Below, one piece after another: positions 18,129 through 26,083 of a stretch of 64,000 bases of DNA. The translations under genes were made by a program, and so were the position numbers. How positions within the stretch are numbered: the first letter of the stretch is position 1; each line of letters begins with the position of its first letter. This DNA is from Litorivita sp050633545 (GTDB lineage Bacteria > Pseudomonadota > Alphaproteobacteria > Rhodobacterales > Rhodobacteraceae). The notes beneath the pieces are model-generated. The model worked only from the letters and a program-made list of their open reading frames with translations. It did no database searches and was not told the origin of the DNA. The stretch spans positions 124,001 to 188,000 of the forward strand of contig JBOEGS010000006.1 in NCBI GenBank assembly GCA_050633545.1. The letters are read 5' to 3'.

Positions 18129-19145
18129 TTAGCGCGTTGAGGCGCGGCGCAGGATTTCGGCGGCGTCGGGGCGGTCGAGCAGGGTTTCGCTGACCTCAAG
18201 CCCGCTGAGCCCCGAGGCGGCATGGTTCGGGCCGAGCAGCTTGTCGGTCAATCCTTCGGGCAATGCGGGGCGGGTGCGCGTATCGACCAAAAGCGTTTCG
18301 GCGGCGATGCCTTCGGCATAGACGATCTGGTGGCGGTCAAAGAGCAGTTGGAAATAATCGACAAAACCGCCGTCTTGCCGGATCACGCTGTCGCCATTGA
18401 CCAGATGGCGCGCCTTGACCAGAAGCTCGCTGCGCCCTGCGCCAAGCTGGTCGGAGCGTTGATAGATGAACAGGCGGTGATCGGGGCTGAGCGTGAGGTC
18501 GTTTTCGTTGTTGAGCGTGCCTGCGGCGATGACGATGGGGGCGAATTCGCCCACGGCGCGCACGGTGGTTTGCCCGATCCACCGGATCGGCTGCGGCCCG
18601 TCATCGCGGGTCAGGACCATATCGCCGACCGTCAGCGCCTCGATCGGGACCTGCGCGCCCGAGGCCAGCGTGATATGGGTGCCGCGCGCAAAGGACGAAC
18701 AGGCCACTTCGGCGAATTTGGCGCGGGTGTTGTCCGTATTGATGCCCACAAGGCGGTAGTCGCGTTTGGCGGCCAAAGGCGCGAGGGGCAGGGCGTAAAT
18801 CTCGTTGATATCGCCGTCCTCGTCCACCTCGACCAGAACGATCACCTCGGTGGTGGAGCCGTCGAAATCCATCAAGGTGATGCAGCAATCAAGATGCAGC
18901 GCCGCACCCTCAAGGCCCAAGACCGTGCCCGAGGCGATGCGAAACGGCCCCGCGTCGGAGGCGATGATCGACAGGCGTTCCAAAGCGGAGCCCTCGGCGA
19001 TCTGATAGGTGTCGTCGAGCATCAATTCGGCGGCAAAGGACAGCCCTTCGCCCATATTCACCCCGTGGCTGACGCACAGCGCGCCCGAGCGGAACACGGG
19101 AAGCGATTGGGCCGGTTTGGCAATTTCGGGCGCGGTTTGGGTCAT
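18129..19145 (-). CDS. Hint-domain (Hint_2) protein
   Basis: A 338-residue protein of the type abundant in Rhodobacterales. After an N-terminal beta-rich region (residues 1-145), the Hint module starts at about residue 147: ACSSFARGTHITLASGAQVPIEALTVGDMVLTRDDGPQPIRWIG, followed by LSPDHRLFIYQ and an LLVDTR end. In most Hint domains the nucleophilic Cys directly precedes the Phe of the F-x-x-G-T motif; here that position is Ser and the Cys is two residues earlier. Self-cleavage is therefore doubtful. The C-terminal 60 residues extend past the domain. It is monocistronic and divergent from the SDR gene. Confidence 0.8.
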   Translation of the reverse strand: MTQTAPEIAKPAQSLPVFRSGALCVSHGVNMGEGLSFAAELMLDDTYQIAEGSALERLSIIASDAGPFRIASGTVLGLEGAALHLDCCITLMDFDGSTTEVIVLVEVDEDGDINEIYALPLAPLAAKRDYRLVGINTDNTRAKFAEVACSSFARGTHITLASGAQVPIEALTVGDMVLTRDDGPQPIRWIGQTTVRAVGEFAPIVIAAGTLNNENDLTLSPDHRLFIYQRSDQLGAGRSELLVKARHLVNGDSVIRQDGGFVDYFQLLFDRHQIVYAEGIAAETLLVDTRTRPALPEGLTDKLLGPNHAASGLSGLEVSETLLDRPDAAEILRRASTR

Positions 19146-19340
19146 GGCGGGTTCGATATGCTCTGTTTTGCCGGTCTTGTCTTTATCAATCTCGATCGCG
19201 GCTTGACGGGAAGCCTATGGTAGAATTGTGGCGACATCGGGTCAACGGGCCGGTCTTTTGCTGGCGTGCGCGGCGGGGCTGGTGCAAGCTTGTGCCTGAA
19301 ATGGCGGCAAAAGCGCCCGATGAGCATGAGGAGATGCGCG

Positions 19341-20120
19341 ATGGATCTGGGAATTAAGGGCAAACGGGCGCTGGTGTGCGCGTCGTCCAAGGGGCTTGGG
19401 CTTGGCTGCGCCGAAAGCTTGGCCGAGGCGGGCGTCGATCTGGTGATGAACGCGCGCGGGGCCGAGGCGCTCGAGGCTTCGGCCGATGCGATTCGCAAGG
19501 CCTACGGCGTGGATGTGGTGACCGTGGCGGCGGATGTGACCACGCCCGAGGGGCAGGCGGCGGTGCTCGGGGCGGCGCAAGGCGTTGATATCTTGGTGAC
19601 AAATGCGGGCGGCCCGCCCCCCGGCATGTGGTCGGATTGGGAGCGCGAGGATTTCATCAAGGCGCTCGATGCCAATATGCTCGCGCCGATTGCCTTGATG
19701 AAAGCGCTGCTGCCCGCGATGATGGACAAAGGATGGGGGCGCATCGTCAACATCACCTCGCAATCGGTCAAAGCGCCGATTGCGGTGCTGGGCCTGTCCA
19801 ATTCGGCGCGGGCGGGGTTGACCGGATATGTGGCGGGCACGGCGCGGCAAGTGGCCGGATCGGGCGTGACGATCAACAACATCTTGCCGGGCATCCATGC
19901 GACCGACCGCGCCGTGTCCTTGGACGCGGGTGTCGCCAAGGCGCAAGGCATCACGCCCGAACAGGCCAAGACCCAGCGCGAAGCCTCGATCCCCGCAGGG
20001 CGCTACGGCACGCGGCAGGAGTTCGGCGCGACCTGCGCTTTCCTGTGCTCGCAGCACGCGGGATTTATCATCGGTCAGAACGTGCTTCTGGACGGCGGGG
20101 CGACCAACGCCACGCTGTGA
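19341..20120 (+). CDS. SDR-fold protein, atypical BKR-like subgroup
   Basis: A 259-residue Rossmann-fold protein resembling 3-oxoacyl-ACP reductases. The start at 19341 follows a GAGGAG site; the frame opens 75 bp earlier without support. Cofactor and catalytic elements are degenerate: the usual TGxxxGxG is CASSKGLGLG, and the YxxxK catalytic pair is replaced (GLSNSARAGL, with Ser and Arg at the Tyr and Lys positions). NAGG and IVNITSQS are retained. This matches the known BKR-like subgroup that lacks the standard tetrad. Substrate is unknown and reductase activity is uncertain. It has a strong hairpin 9 bp after its stop and is divergent from the Hint gene. Confidence 0.85.
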   Translation: MDLGIKGKRALVCASSKGLGLGCAESLAEAGVDLVMNARGAEALEASADAIRKAYGVDVVTVAADVTTPEGQAAVLGAAQGVDILVTNAGGPPPGMWSDWEREDFIKALDANMLAPIALMKALLPAMMDKGWGRIVNITSQSVKAPIAVLGLSNSARAGLTGYVAGTARQVAGSGVTINNILPGIHATDRAVSLDAGVAKAQGITPEQAKTQREASIPAGRYGTRQEFGATCAFLCSQHAGFIIGQNVLLDGGATNATL

Positions 20121-20128
20121 TATTGTGG

Positions 20129-20162
20129 CTTTGCAAACCTCTGCCCAAGGCAGTTTGCAAAG
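20129..20162. terminator. Strong two-part hairpin after the SDR gene
   Basis: A 9-bp outer stem (CTTTGCAAA with TTTGCAAAG) encloses an inner 5-bp stem (CTGCC / GGCAG, loop CAA). It begins 9 bp after the SDR stop. There is no U tract, so it is terminator-like or an mRNA-end stabiliser. Confidence 0.5.
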
Positions 20163-20286
20163 TGCCCGCCACCCCTCGTGCCGCTTCACAAACCCGTGGG
20201 GCGGCGCGAAACAATTGGGCATTCGCGTTATGGCTTGATAGCGACATATCCAAATCCCCGTAAGGGGCAGGGACAGGAGCACATCC

Positions 20287-21648
20287 ATGCAAGCCATTGC
20301 CATCATTTCAATTTTTTCTGCCATCATCGCGGCGAGCCTTTTGGCCGCGCCGCGCCGCGCCAGCGTTGAGGGGTTTTTTGGCGGGGCCAATACGGACGGG
20401 CGCGCGCCGCATTTGTGGGTTCTGGTTCTGAGCCAGGTGACCACATGGATTTTTGCCCGCTCGCTGATGAATGCGGCGATTTTGGGCTATTACTACGGGA
20501 TCGCGGGCACCTTGGCCTATGCGGCCTATTACGGCTCGTTTCTGACCGGCGGCTTCATTGTCGGGCGGCTGCGCGACAGCGGCGCCATGTCGGTGCAGGA
20601 CTGGCTTGGCGCGCGGTTCGGGCGCATCGGCACGGGGGGCTATAATGCGGTGATCGGATTGCGGCTGTTGTCGGAGGTTTTTGCCAATCTCATCGTTGTG
20701 GGATTGATCTTTGCCGCCGTATTGCCCGGCTCGCAAACATGGGCGATTGTCGTGGTGGCGCTGGTCGGTCTGGCCTATTCCGCTTGGGGCGGGCTGAGCG
20801 CGGCGCTGCGCACGGATGTGGTGCAGATGGTTGTTTTCCTTGTGGTTTTCATCCTCGCATTCGGCTTCTTGATCACCGATAGCGGGTTTTCCTTGGGCGC
20901 GGCTTTGAGCGCGCAGGGCACTTCGGGCGCTTATAACGGCTGGGTGCTGATGGCGGTGGCCTTGCTACAGGTCTTCTCCTATCCGGCCCATGATCCGGTG
21001 ATGATGGACCGCGGATTTATCGCCGATCGCGCCACGACGCGGGCCTCTTTTGTGCATGCGTTCTGGATTTCGACGCTGTTGATCATCGGATTCGGGTTTT
21101 TCGGCATTCAGGCGGGGATCGAGGGCGCGGCCTATGAGGGGCAATTGCTCGGCACATGGGCGCAAATCCTGCCGACATGGGTGTTTGCCGCCTTGATGCT
21201 GTCTTTGCTGGTTTCGGCGCTTAGCACGCTGGATTCGGCGCTGGCTTCGGCGGCGCGGCTGGTGGTCGAGGAATGGAAGCTCGCCCCGCGCAGCCTCGGC
21301 GGCGGGCGCATTGCGATGGCGGTGTTCATGGCGGCGGGGGCGGTTTTGACGCTTTGGGGCAACCAGACCTTGTTTGACGCGGTGGCGGTCAGCGGCACGG
21401 CCTCGATGTTCCTCACGCCCGTGTTGATTGTCGGGCTGGTGGCGGGGCGGCCGGTCAGCCGCGCGGGGTTTGCGGGGGCTTTCATGGCGGCGATTTTGGG
21501 CGCTTTGGCTTATTTCTTTCGCGCCGTGCCCGCGGTGGCGCAGATGCTGCCCGAGGGGCATAAATACGAGCAGCTTTTGGCGATCTGCATCGCGGTCTTG
21601 ATCGCAGGATTTGCCAGCGTGCTGCTGGGGATGCGCCGCGCGCCGTGA
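20287..21648 (+). CDS. Sodium:solute symporter (SSS family)
   Basis: A 453-residue integral membrane transporter with about 12-13 hydrophobic segments, consistent with the SSS/SSF family (PutP, SGLT, pantothenate carriers). Family features include TTWIFARSLMNAAILGYYYG early, the AYSAWGGLSAALRTDVVQMVVF segment typical of SSS proteins around residue 160, and LSTLDSALASAARLVVEEW near residue 315. The start follows GGGGCAGGGACAGGAG. Substrate cannot be told from sequence. It is followed, 114 bp later, by an ABC ATPase on the same strand. Confidence 0.88.
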   Translation: MQAIAIISIFSAIIAASLLAAPRRASVEGFFGGANTDGRAPHLWVLVLSQVTTWIFARSLMNAAILGYYYGIAGTLAYAAYYGSFLTGGFIVGRLRDSGAMSVQDWLGARFGRIGTGGYNAVIGLRLLSEVFANLIVVGLIFAAVLPGSQTWAIVVVALVGLAYSAWGGLSAALRTDVVQMVVFLVVFILAFGFLITDSGFSLGAALSAQGTSGAYNGWVLMAVALLQVFSYPAHDPVMMDRGFIADRATTRASFVHAFWISTLLIIGFGFFGIQAGIEGAAYEGQLLGTWAQILPTWVFAALMLSLLVSALSTLDSALASAARLVVEEWKLAPRSLGGGRIAMAVFMAAGAVLTLWGNQTLFDAVAVSGTASMFLTPVLIVGLVAGRPVSRAGFAGAFMAAILGALAYFFRAVPAVAQMLPEGHKYEQLLAICIAVLIAGFASVLLGMRRAP

Positions 21649-21762
21649 AGGCGCGCGCTGCGCCGTAAGGCCGCGCGGCGGGCGGGCAGGCTTGCGCAGT
21701 TTTGAGCAGGCTGATAGCAACGGCGAAAACCCGATGGTTTTCATCGGATACCGGAGCAATAT

Positions 21763-22875
21763 GTGACCCAAGCCCCCGCCGCCACAGCAAAACCCGCCCT
21801 GCCGCCGCGCCTCGAAGTGCGCGGCTTGGTGCGCCGTTTCGATGGCACAGCGGTGGTGGATCACGTTTCGCTCAGCGTGCCGCGCGGGCAGGTGACCTGC
21901 CTTTTGGGGCCGTCGGGCTGCGGCAAATCGACGACCTTGCGGATGATCGCGGGCGTCGAGATGCAAGACGAGGGCGAGATCTACGTCGATGGCGCCCTGA
22001 TCTGCGACACACAGTTCCGCGTGCCCCCCGAGCGGCGCCATATCGGGTTGATGTTTCAGGATTTCGCGCTCTTTCCGCATTTGAGCGTCGCCGATAACGT
22101 CGCCTTTGGCCTGACCGGTGCAAAGGAGAAAAAACGCGCGCGGGTCGAGGAATTGCTCACCCGTGTGGGGTTGATGCGGTTTATCGACGGGTTTCCACAT
22201 GAATTGTCGGGCGGCGAGCAGCAGCGCGTGGCGCTGGCGCGCGCCTTGGCCCCGCGTCCGCGCATCATGTTGATGGACGAGCCGTTTTCGGGCCTCGACA
22301 ACCGGCTCCGCGACGACATCCGCGACGAGACTTTGGCGGTGCTCAAAGAGGAGGATGCGGCGGTTTTGCTGGTCACCCACGAGCCCGAAGAGGCGATGCG
22401 CATGGCCGACGAGATCGCATTGATGCGCGATGGCAAGATCATCCAGCAAGGCGCGCCCTATAATATCTATAACGCCCCCCGCGATAAGGCGGCGGTGGCA
22501 TTTTTTAGCGATATCAATGTGATACGCGGCACAGTTCAAGGGGCGCTCACCGAAACCCCCTTTGGTCAATTTCTCGCCCCTGGCGTGCCGGACGGCGGCG
22601 CGGTGGAGATCGTTATTCGCCCGCAGCACCTCAAGATCGATTTCGACCGTGCAGGGCGCGGGCCGCTGTCGACGGTGCAGGACGGAACGCCCGCGCGCGG
22701 CGTGGTGACGCGGGCGCGGTTTATGGGGTCCGAAAGCCTTGTGGAATTTCGCATGGATCACGACGGATCGATCCTCAAGGCGACGGTGCCCAATGTGTTT
22801 TTGCCCAAGGTCGGGCAGGCGCTTTGGCTGATGATCCGGCGCGACCGCTGTTTCGTTTTCCCGCTGCGCGGCTGA
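21763..22875 (+). CDS. ABC transporter ATP-binding protein, Fbp/Pot-type (orphan)
   Basis: A 370-residue ATPase subunit. ABC motifs: Walker A LLGPSGCGKSTT (about residue 49), Q-loop MFQDFALFPHL, signature LSGGEQQR, Walker B IMLMDEPFSGLD and the H-loop TH. After about residue 250 comes a TOBE-type C-terminal domain, as in FbpC or PotA. A GTG start at 21763 follows a GGAG site. No permease or binding protein is encoded next to it in this window, so the transported substrate (iron, polyamine, sulfate or other) cannot be assigned; it may serve permeases elsewhere. Confidence 0.88.
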   Translation: MTQAPAATAKPALPPRLEVRGLVRRFDGTAVVDHVSLSVPRGQVTCLLGPSGCGKSTTLRMIAGVEMQDEGEIYVDGALICDTQFRVPPERRHIGLMFQDFALFPHLSVADNVAFGLTGAKEKKRARVEELLTRVGLMRFIDGFPHELSGGEQQRVALARALAPRPRIMLMDEPFSGLDNRLRDDIRDETLAVLKEEDAAVLLVTHEPEEAMRMADEIALMRDGKIIQQGAPYNIYNAPRDKAAVAFFSDINVIRGTVQGALTETPFGQFLAPGVPDGGAVEIVIRPQHLKIDFDRAGRGPLSTVQDGTPARGVVTRARFMGSESLVEFRMDHDGSILKATVPNVFLPKVGQALWLMIRRDRCFVFPLRG

Positions 22876-23009
22876 CCCGCTCTGCGCGCGGCATAAAATC
22901 GCGGCGCTTTCGCGCTTTGGTGCTTTAAACTGCGCGGGCTTGGGATTAGATAGAACGGGATGGATTTACGGGGCGCTTTGATGTGCCCTCACCGAGGGAG
23001 AGACTACTC

Positions 23010-23222
23010 ATGCTTAACAATATCGGCCTTCCGGGCCTTCTGCTCATCGCCGTTGTGGTTTTGGTCCTGTTCGGACGCGGCAAAATCTCGTCCCTGATGG
23101 GCGAAGTGGGCAAGGGCATCACCGCGTTCAAAAAAGGCGTCAGCGACGGCACCAAAGAGCTTGAAGAGGCCTCCGCCGAGGAAAGCACTGCCGAGACGAC
23201 GGCCGAAAAAGACAAGGCCTAA
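23010..23222 (+). CDS. tatA: Twin-arginine translocase subunit TatA
   Basis: A 70-residue pore-forming subunit of the Tat protein export system. One N-terminal membrane helix (LPGLLLIAVVVLVLFGRGK) ends with the conserved FG hinge, followed by an amphipathic helix (ISSLMGEVGKGITAFKKGV) and an acidic tail. The start at 23010 follows GAGGGAGAG. It is the first gene of tatABC; tatB starts 6 bp later. Confidence 0.95.
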   Translation: MLNNIGLPGLLLIAVVVLVLFGRGKISSLMGEVGKGITAFKKGVSDGTKELEEASAEESTAETTAEKDKA

Positions 23223-23228
23223 ACGCAT

Positions 23229-23897
23229 ATGTTCGATCTGGGCTGGACCGAGCTTTTGCTCATCGGCATCGTGGCGTTGATCGTCGTGGGGCCGAAGGAT
23301 TTGCCAATGCTGTTTCGCAATGTCGGACGGTTTGTCGGCAAGGCCAAGGGCATGGCGCGCGAGTTCACCCGTGCGATGGATGATGCGGCGGACCAATCGG
23401 GCATGAAAGAGGCCGCGACGACCTTTCGCAACATCGCGGACCCCAAATCCATGGGCCTTGATAAGATCAAGGAGGTCACCGACGATGTGACCAAGGATTT
23501 CAAAGCATGGGATCCGATGTCGCCCAATGGGTCGCTCGACGAGGAGCGCGCGGCAACAGCGCGCAAAATCCACGAGGCCACGGCCAAAGCGGCCACAGAT
23601 CGCAAAGCCGCCGAAGCCGTCGCAGAGGCGGCGCAAGCCGATACGCCCGCGGCACCGGTCGCTAAACCGGCGGCCAAAGCGGCCGCAAAGACGTCAGCGG
23701 CGAAAAAGCCCGCTGCGAAAAAGCCCGCAGCAGCCAAGTCAGCAGCGAAAACGGCGACGAAAACGGCGGCCAAACCTGCCGCCAAAACCGCCACAAAGAA
23801 AACCGCAGCTTCGAAGCCTGCCGCAAAACCGGTCGCCAAAGCCGGCGCAGCCAAAAAGAGCGCCGCGAAAACGGCCTCCACGGCCTCCAAGGACTAA
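23229..23897 (+). CDS. tatB: Sec-independent translocase subunit TatB with a histone-like Ala/Lys tail
   Basis: The substrate-receptor partner of TatC. MFDLGWTELLLIGIVALIVVGPKDLPML is the diagnostic N-terminal helix, followed by the amphipathic helix NVGRFVGKAKGMAREF. At 222 residues it is longer than typical. The extra length is a low-complexity tail from about residue 125 made of AAK, PAAK and AAKT units, like an H1-type basic tail. It is separated from tatC by 3 bp. Confidence 0.95.
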   Translation: MFDLGWTELLLIGIVALIVVGPKDLPMLFRNVGRFVGKAKGMAREFTRAMDDAADQSGMKEAATTFRNIADPKSMGLDKIKEVTDDVTKDFKAWDPMSPNGSLDEERAATARKIHEATAKAATDRKAAEAVAEAAQADTPAAPVAKPAAKAAAKTSAAKKPAAKKPAAAKSAAKTATKTAAKPAAKTATKKTAASKPAAKPVAKAGAAKKSAAKTASTASKD

Positions 23898-23900
23898 CTC

Positions 23901-24833
23901 ATGAGCCATTCCGACGAGATCGAAGACAGCTCCGCGCCGTTGATCGAACATCTGGCAGAGCTGCGCAACCGGCTGATCCATTCGGTCGTCGCTTTCATCA
24001 TCGGCATGGTGATCTGCTTCACCGTCTGGAACCCGATTTTCAATTTCCTCACCCATCCTTTGTGCACGGCCATGGCCGAGCGCGGGCAGGGCGATTGCGG
24101 GCTGATCCTGATCAAGCTGCAAGAGGGTTTTTTCGTCGCGATCTCGATCTCGCTTCTGGGCGGGCTTTTGTTGTCCTTCCCCTATATCGCGCTGCAGATG
24201 TGGCGCTTTGTGGCGCCGGGTCTGTATAAAAACGAGCGCGGGGCGTTTTTGCCCTTCCTGATTTCCTCGCCGATCATGTTCTTTTTGGGCGCGGCCTTTG
24301 CCTTTTATGTGGTCACGCCGCTCGCCTTTGATTTCTTCCTTGGATTTCAACAGGCCGGCACTGTGATGAGCGATGAAGTCGCCAATGCGACCGCGGGCAT
24401 CGCCTTTCAGGGCTCGGCGCAAGAATACCTCTCCTTGACGATCAAATTTATCGTCGCCTTTGGCCTGTGCTTCCAATTGCCGGTTTTGCTGACCTTGATG
24501 GGCAAAGCGGGGCTGGTTTCGGCCGAAGGGCTGGGCGGGGTGCGCAAATATGCGGTGGTGGCGATCCTTGTGTTGGCCGCTCTGGTCACGCCCCCCGATG
24601 TGATCACGCAGGTGATTTTGTTCGTCGTGGTCTACGGGCTTTACGAGGTATCGATCCTTTTGGTGCGCCGCGTCGAGAGAAAGCGCGAAGAGCGTTTGCG
24701 CGCCGAGGGCTATTATGACGACGAGGACGAAGAAGAGTTCGACGACCCGCTGATGGCCGAGTTCGACGAGGACGAGGATGATCAGGGCGATGATCTGGAC
24801 GGCGCGGATGCTGGAGGGGACAAGCGTGACTGA
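23901..24833 (+). CDS. tatC: Sec-independent translocase subunit TatC
   Basis: The core membrane receptor for twin-arginine signal peptides, 310 residues. Six hydrophobic helices are evident. Conserved stretches are LIEHLAELRNRLIHSVVAF at the N-terminus, PYIALQMWRFVAPGLYKNER and AALVTPPDVITQVILF. The C-terminal 60 residues are an acidic cytoplasmic tail (DDEDEEEFDDP...). The stop overlaps the first codons of the next gene. Confidence 0.96.
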   Translation: MSHSDEIEDSSAPLIEHLAELRNRLIHSVVAFIIGMVICFTVWNPIFNFLTHPLCTAMAERGQGDCGLILIKLQEGFFVAISISLLGGLLLSFPYIALQMWRFVAPGLYKNERGAFLPFLISSPIMFFLGAAFAFYVVTPLAFDFFLGFQQAGTVMSDEVANATAGIAFQGSAQEYLSLTIKFIVAFGLCFQLPVLLTLMGKAGLVSAEGLGGVRKYAVVAILVLAALVTPPDVITQVILFVVVYGLYEVSILLVRRVERKREERLRAEGYYDDEDEEEFDDPLMAEFDEDEDDQGDDLDGADAGGDKRD

Positions 24834-25668
24834 CCCGCTGGAGCGGATCGCGGCGGCGCTGGAGCGGATGCACCCCGCGCCGCAGCCCGCCCCCGATTTT
24901 AGCGAAGCCGAGGCCTTTGTCTGGCATGTCGATCCCGACCGTTTGACCCCCGTGCCCGATGTCAGCCGCGTGGATTTGAGCCTTTTGGTCGGGGTGGACC
25001 GCGCGCGCGATACGCTTTTGGACAACAGCTTGCGGTTTGCCCGGGGCCTCCCCGCCAATAACGCGCTTTTGTGGGGCGCGCGGGGCATGGGCAAATCCTC
25101 ATTGGTCAAGGCGGTGCATGCCGAGGTTCTGGCGCGCGGCGAGGCGCTCAAGATCGTCGAGTTGCAGCGCGAGGACCTGCCCTCGGTGACGCGGCTTTTG
25201 GCGCTTTTGCGCGGGGCGCAGGCACGGTTCATCCTGTTTTGCGACGATCTGTCCTTCAGCCATGACGACCAGCATTACAAGAGCCTCAAGGCGGTTCTGG
25301 ATGGCGGGATCGAGGGGCGGCCCGAGAATGTGGTGTTTTATGCCACGTCGAACCGCCGCCATTTGATGCCCCGCGACATGATCGAAAACGAGCGCAGTTC
25401 GGCGATCAATCCTGGCGAGGCGGTCGAGGAAAAGGTCTCTTTGTCGGATCGCTTTGGCCTGTGGCTGGGCTTTCATCCGTGTGATCAGGACGAATACCTG
25501 TCGATGATCGACGGTTATTGCGCCGCCTACGGGATCGAGGTGGCGCCCGACGAATTGCGCGCCGAGGCGATCGAATGGCAAGCGACGCGCGGATCGCGTT
25601 CGGGCCGCGTGGCATGGCAATTCGTCACCGATCTGGCAGGGCGCAAGGGCGTGGCGATCCGCCGTTAG
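24826..25668 (+). CDS. DUF815-family AAA-like ATPase
   Basis: A cytoplasmic P-loop ATPase, 280 residues from a GTG start at 24826 (preceded by GGAGGGGA) that overlaps tatC. The frame opens 48 bp earlier, but that start has no ribosome site. Walker A is LLWGARGMGKSSL (about residue 75); Walker B is FILFCDDLSF (about residue 135); FYATSNRRHLMPRDM and a helical lid follow, including GFHPCDQDEYL. DUF815 proteins are AAA-like ATPases of unknown function; the position behind tatC suggests but does not prove a link to export. Confidence 0.85.
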   Translation: MTDPLERIAAALERMHPAPQPAPDFSEAEAFVWHVDPDRLTPVPDVSRVDLSLLVGVDRARDTLLDNSLRFARGLPANNALLWGARGMGKSSLVKAVHAEVLARGEALKIVELQREDLPSVTRLLALLRGAQARFILFCDDLSFSHDDQHYKSLKAVLDGGIEGRPENVVFYATSNRRHLMPRDMIENERSSAINPGEAVEEKVSLSDRFGLWLGFHPCDQDEYLSMIDGYCAAYGIEVAPDELRAEAIEWQATRGSRSGRVAWQFVTDLAGRKGVAIRR

Positions 25669-26083
25669 TCGGCCAAAATCGTCCCTGCCAAAACACTTGC
25701 GCGCCGCAGTGGAGGACCGCGACGCGCATAAGGGCGAGAGGCCCCTCGTGGGAGGCAGCGTCCGGCGCGAGAGAGCACGCCGACCACTGATCCTGACTTC
25801 ATGCGGGCATGTTCGGGGGGATGATCCGAGACACACCCGTTGCGTATACACTTCAAAAGGGGGGATGAGAGGCACCACAGTGGTGGGGGCGCTTCAAACC
25901 TGTCGAAGGGCGCTTTACGCAACGGAAACACTGTGTTTATCGATCAGAAACATGGCGAAAATGTGGCAAAAGGGTTAACGCGGGGTGAATTTCCTGCCCC
26001 TAGGTCAACTTTGGCCATTTTCTGCCGATCGCGGCGCGCGCGGGTCTTTGCCGGTTTCGCGGTGATTTCAACGGCTTGCCGCC
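25669..26083. other. 415-bp convergent gap with no recognised gene
   Basis: The region separates the converging DUF815 and NlpD-like genes. Short openings on both strands (a 117-codon + frame from 25840; an 88-codon minus frame ending at 25665) have no homology I recognise and no convincing ribosome site. Weak dyads occur at 25736-25750 (GAGGCCCCTC) and around 25873-25885 (CCACCACTGTGGTG on the minus strand). No T-tailed terminator is obvious, which is odd for a convergent junction. A small RNA is possible but unsupported. Confidence 0.4.

Noticed and set aside
25665..25931. An 88-codon minus frame in the convergent gap
   Set aside because: No recognised homology, no ribosome site and amino-acid content rich in Arg and Pro.
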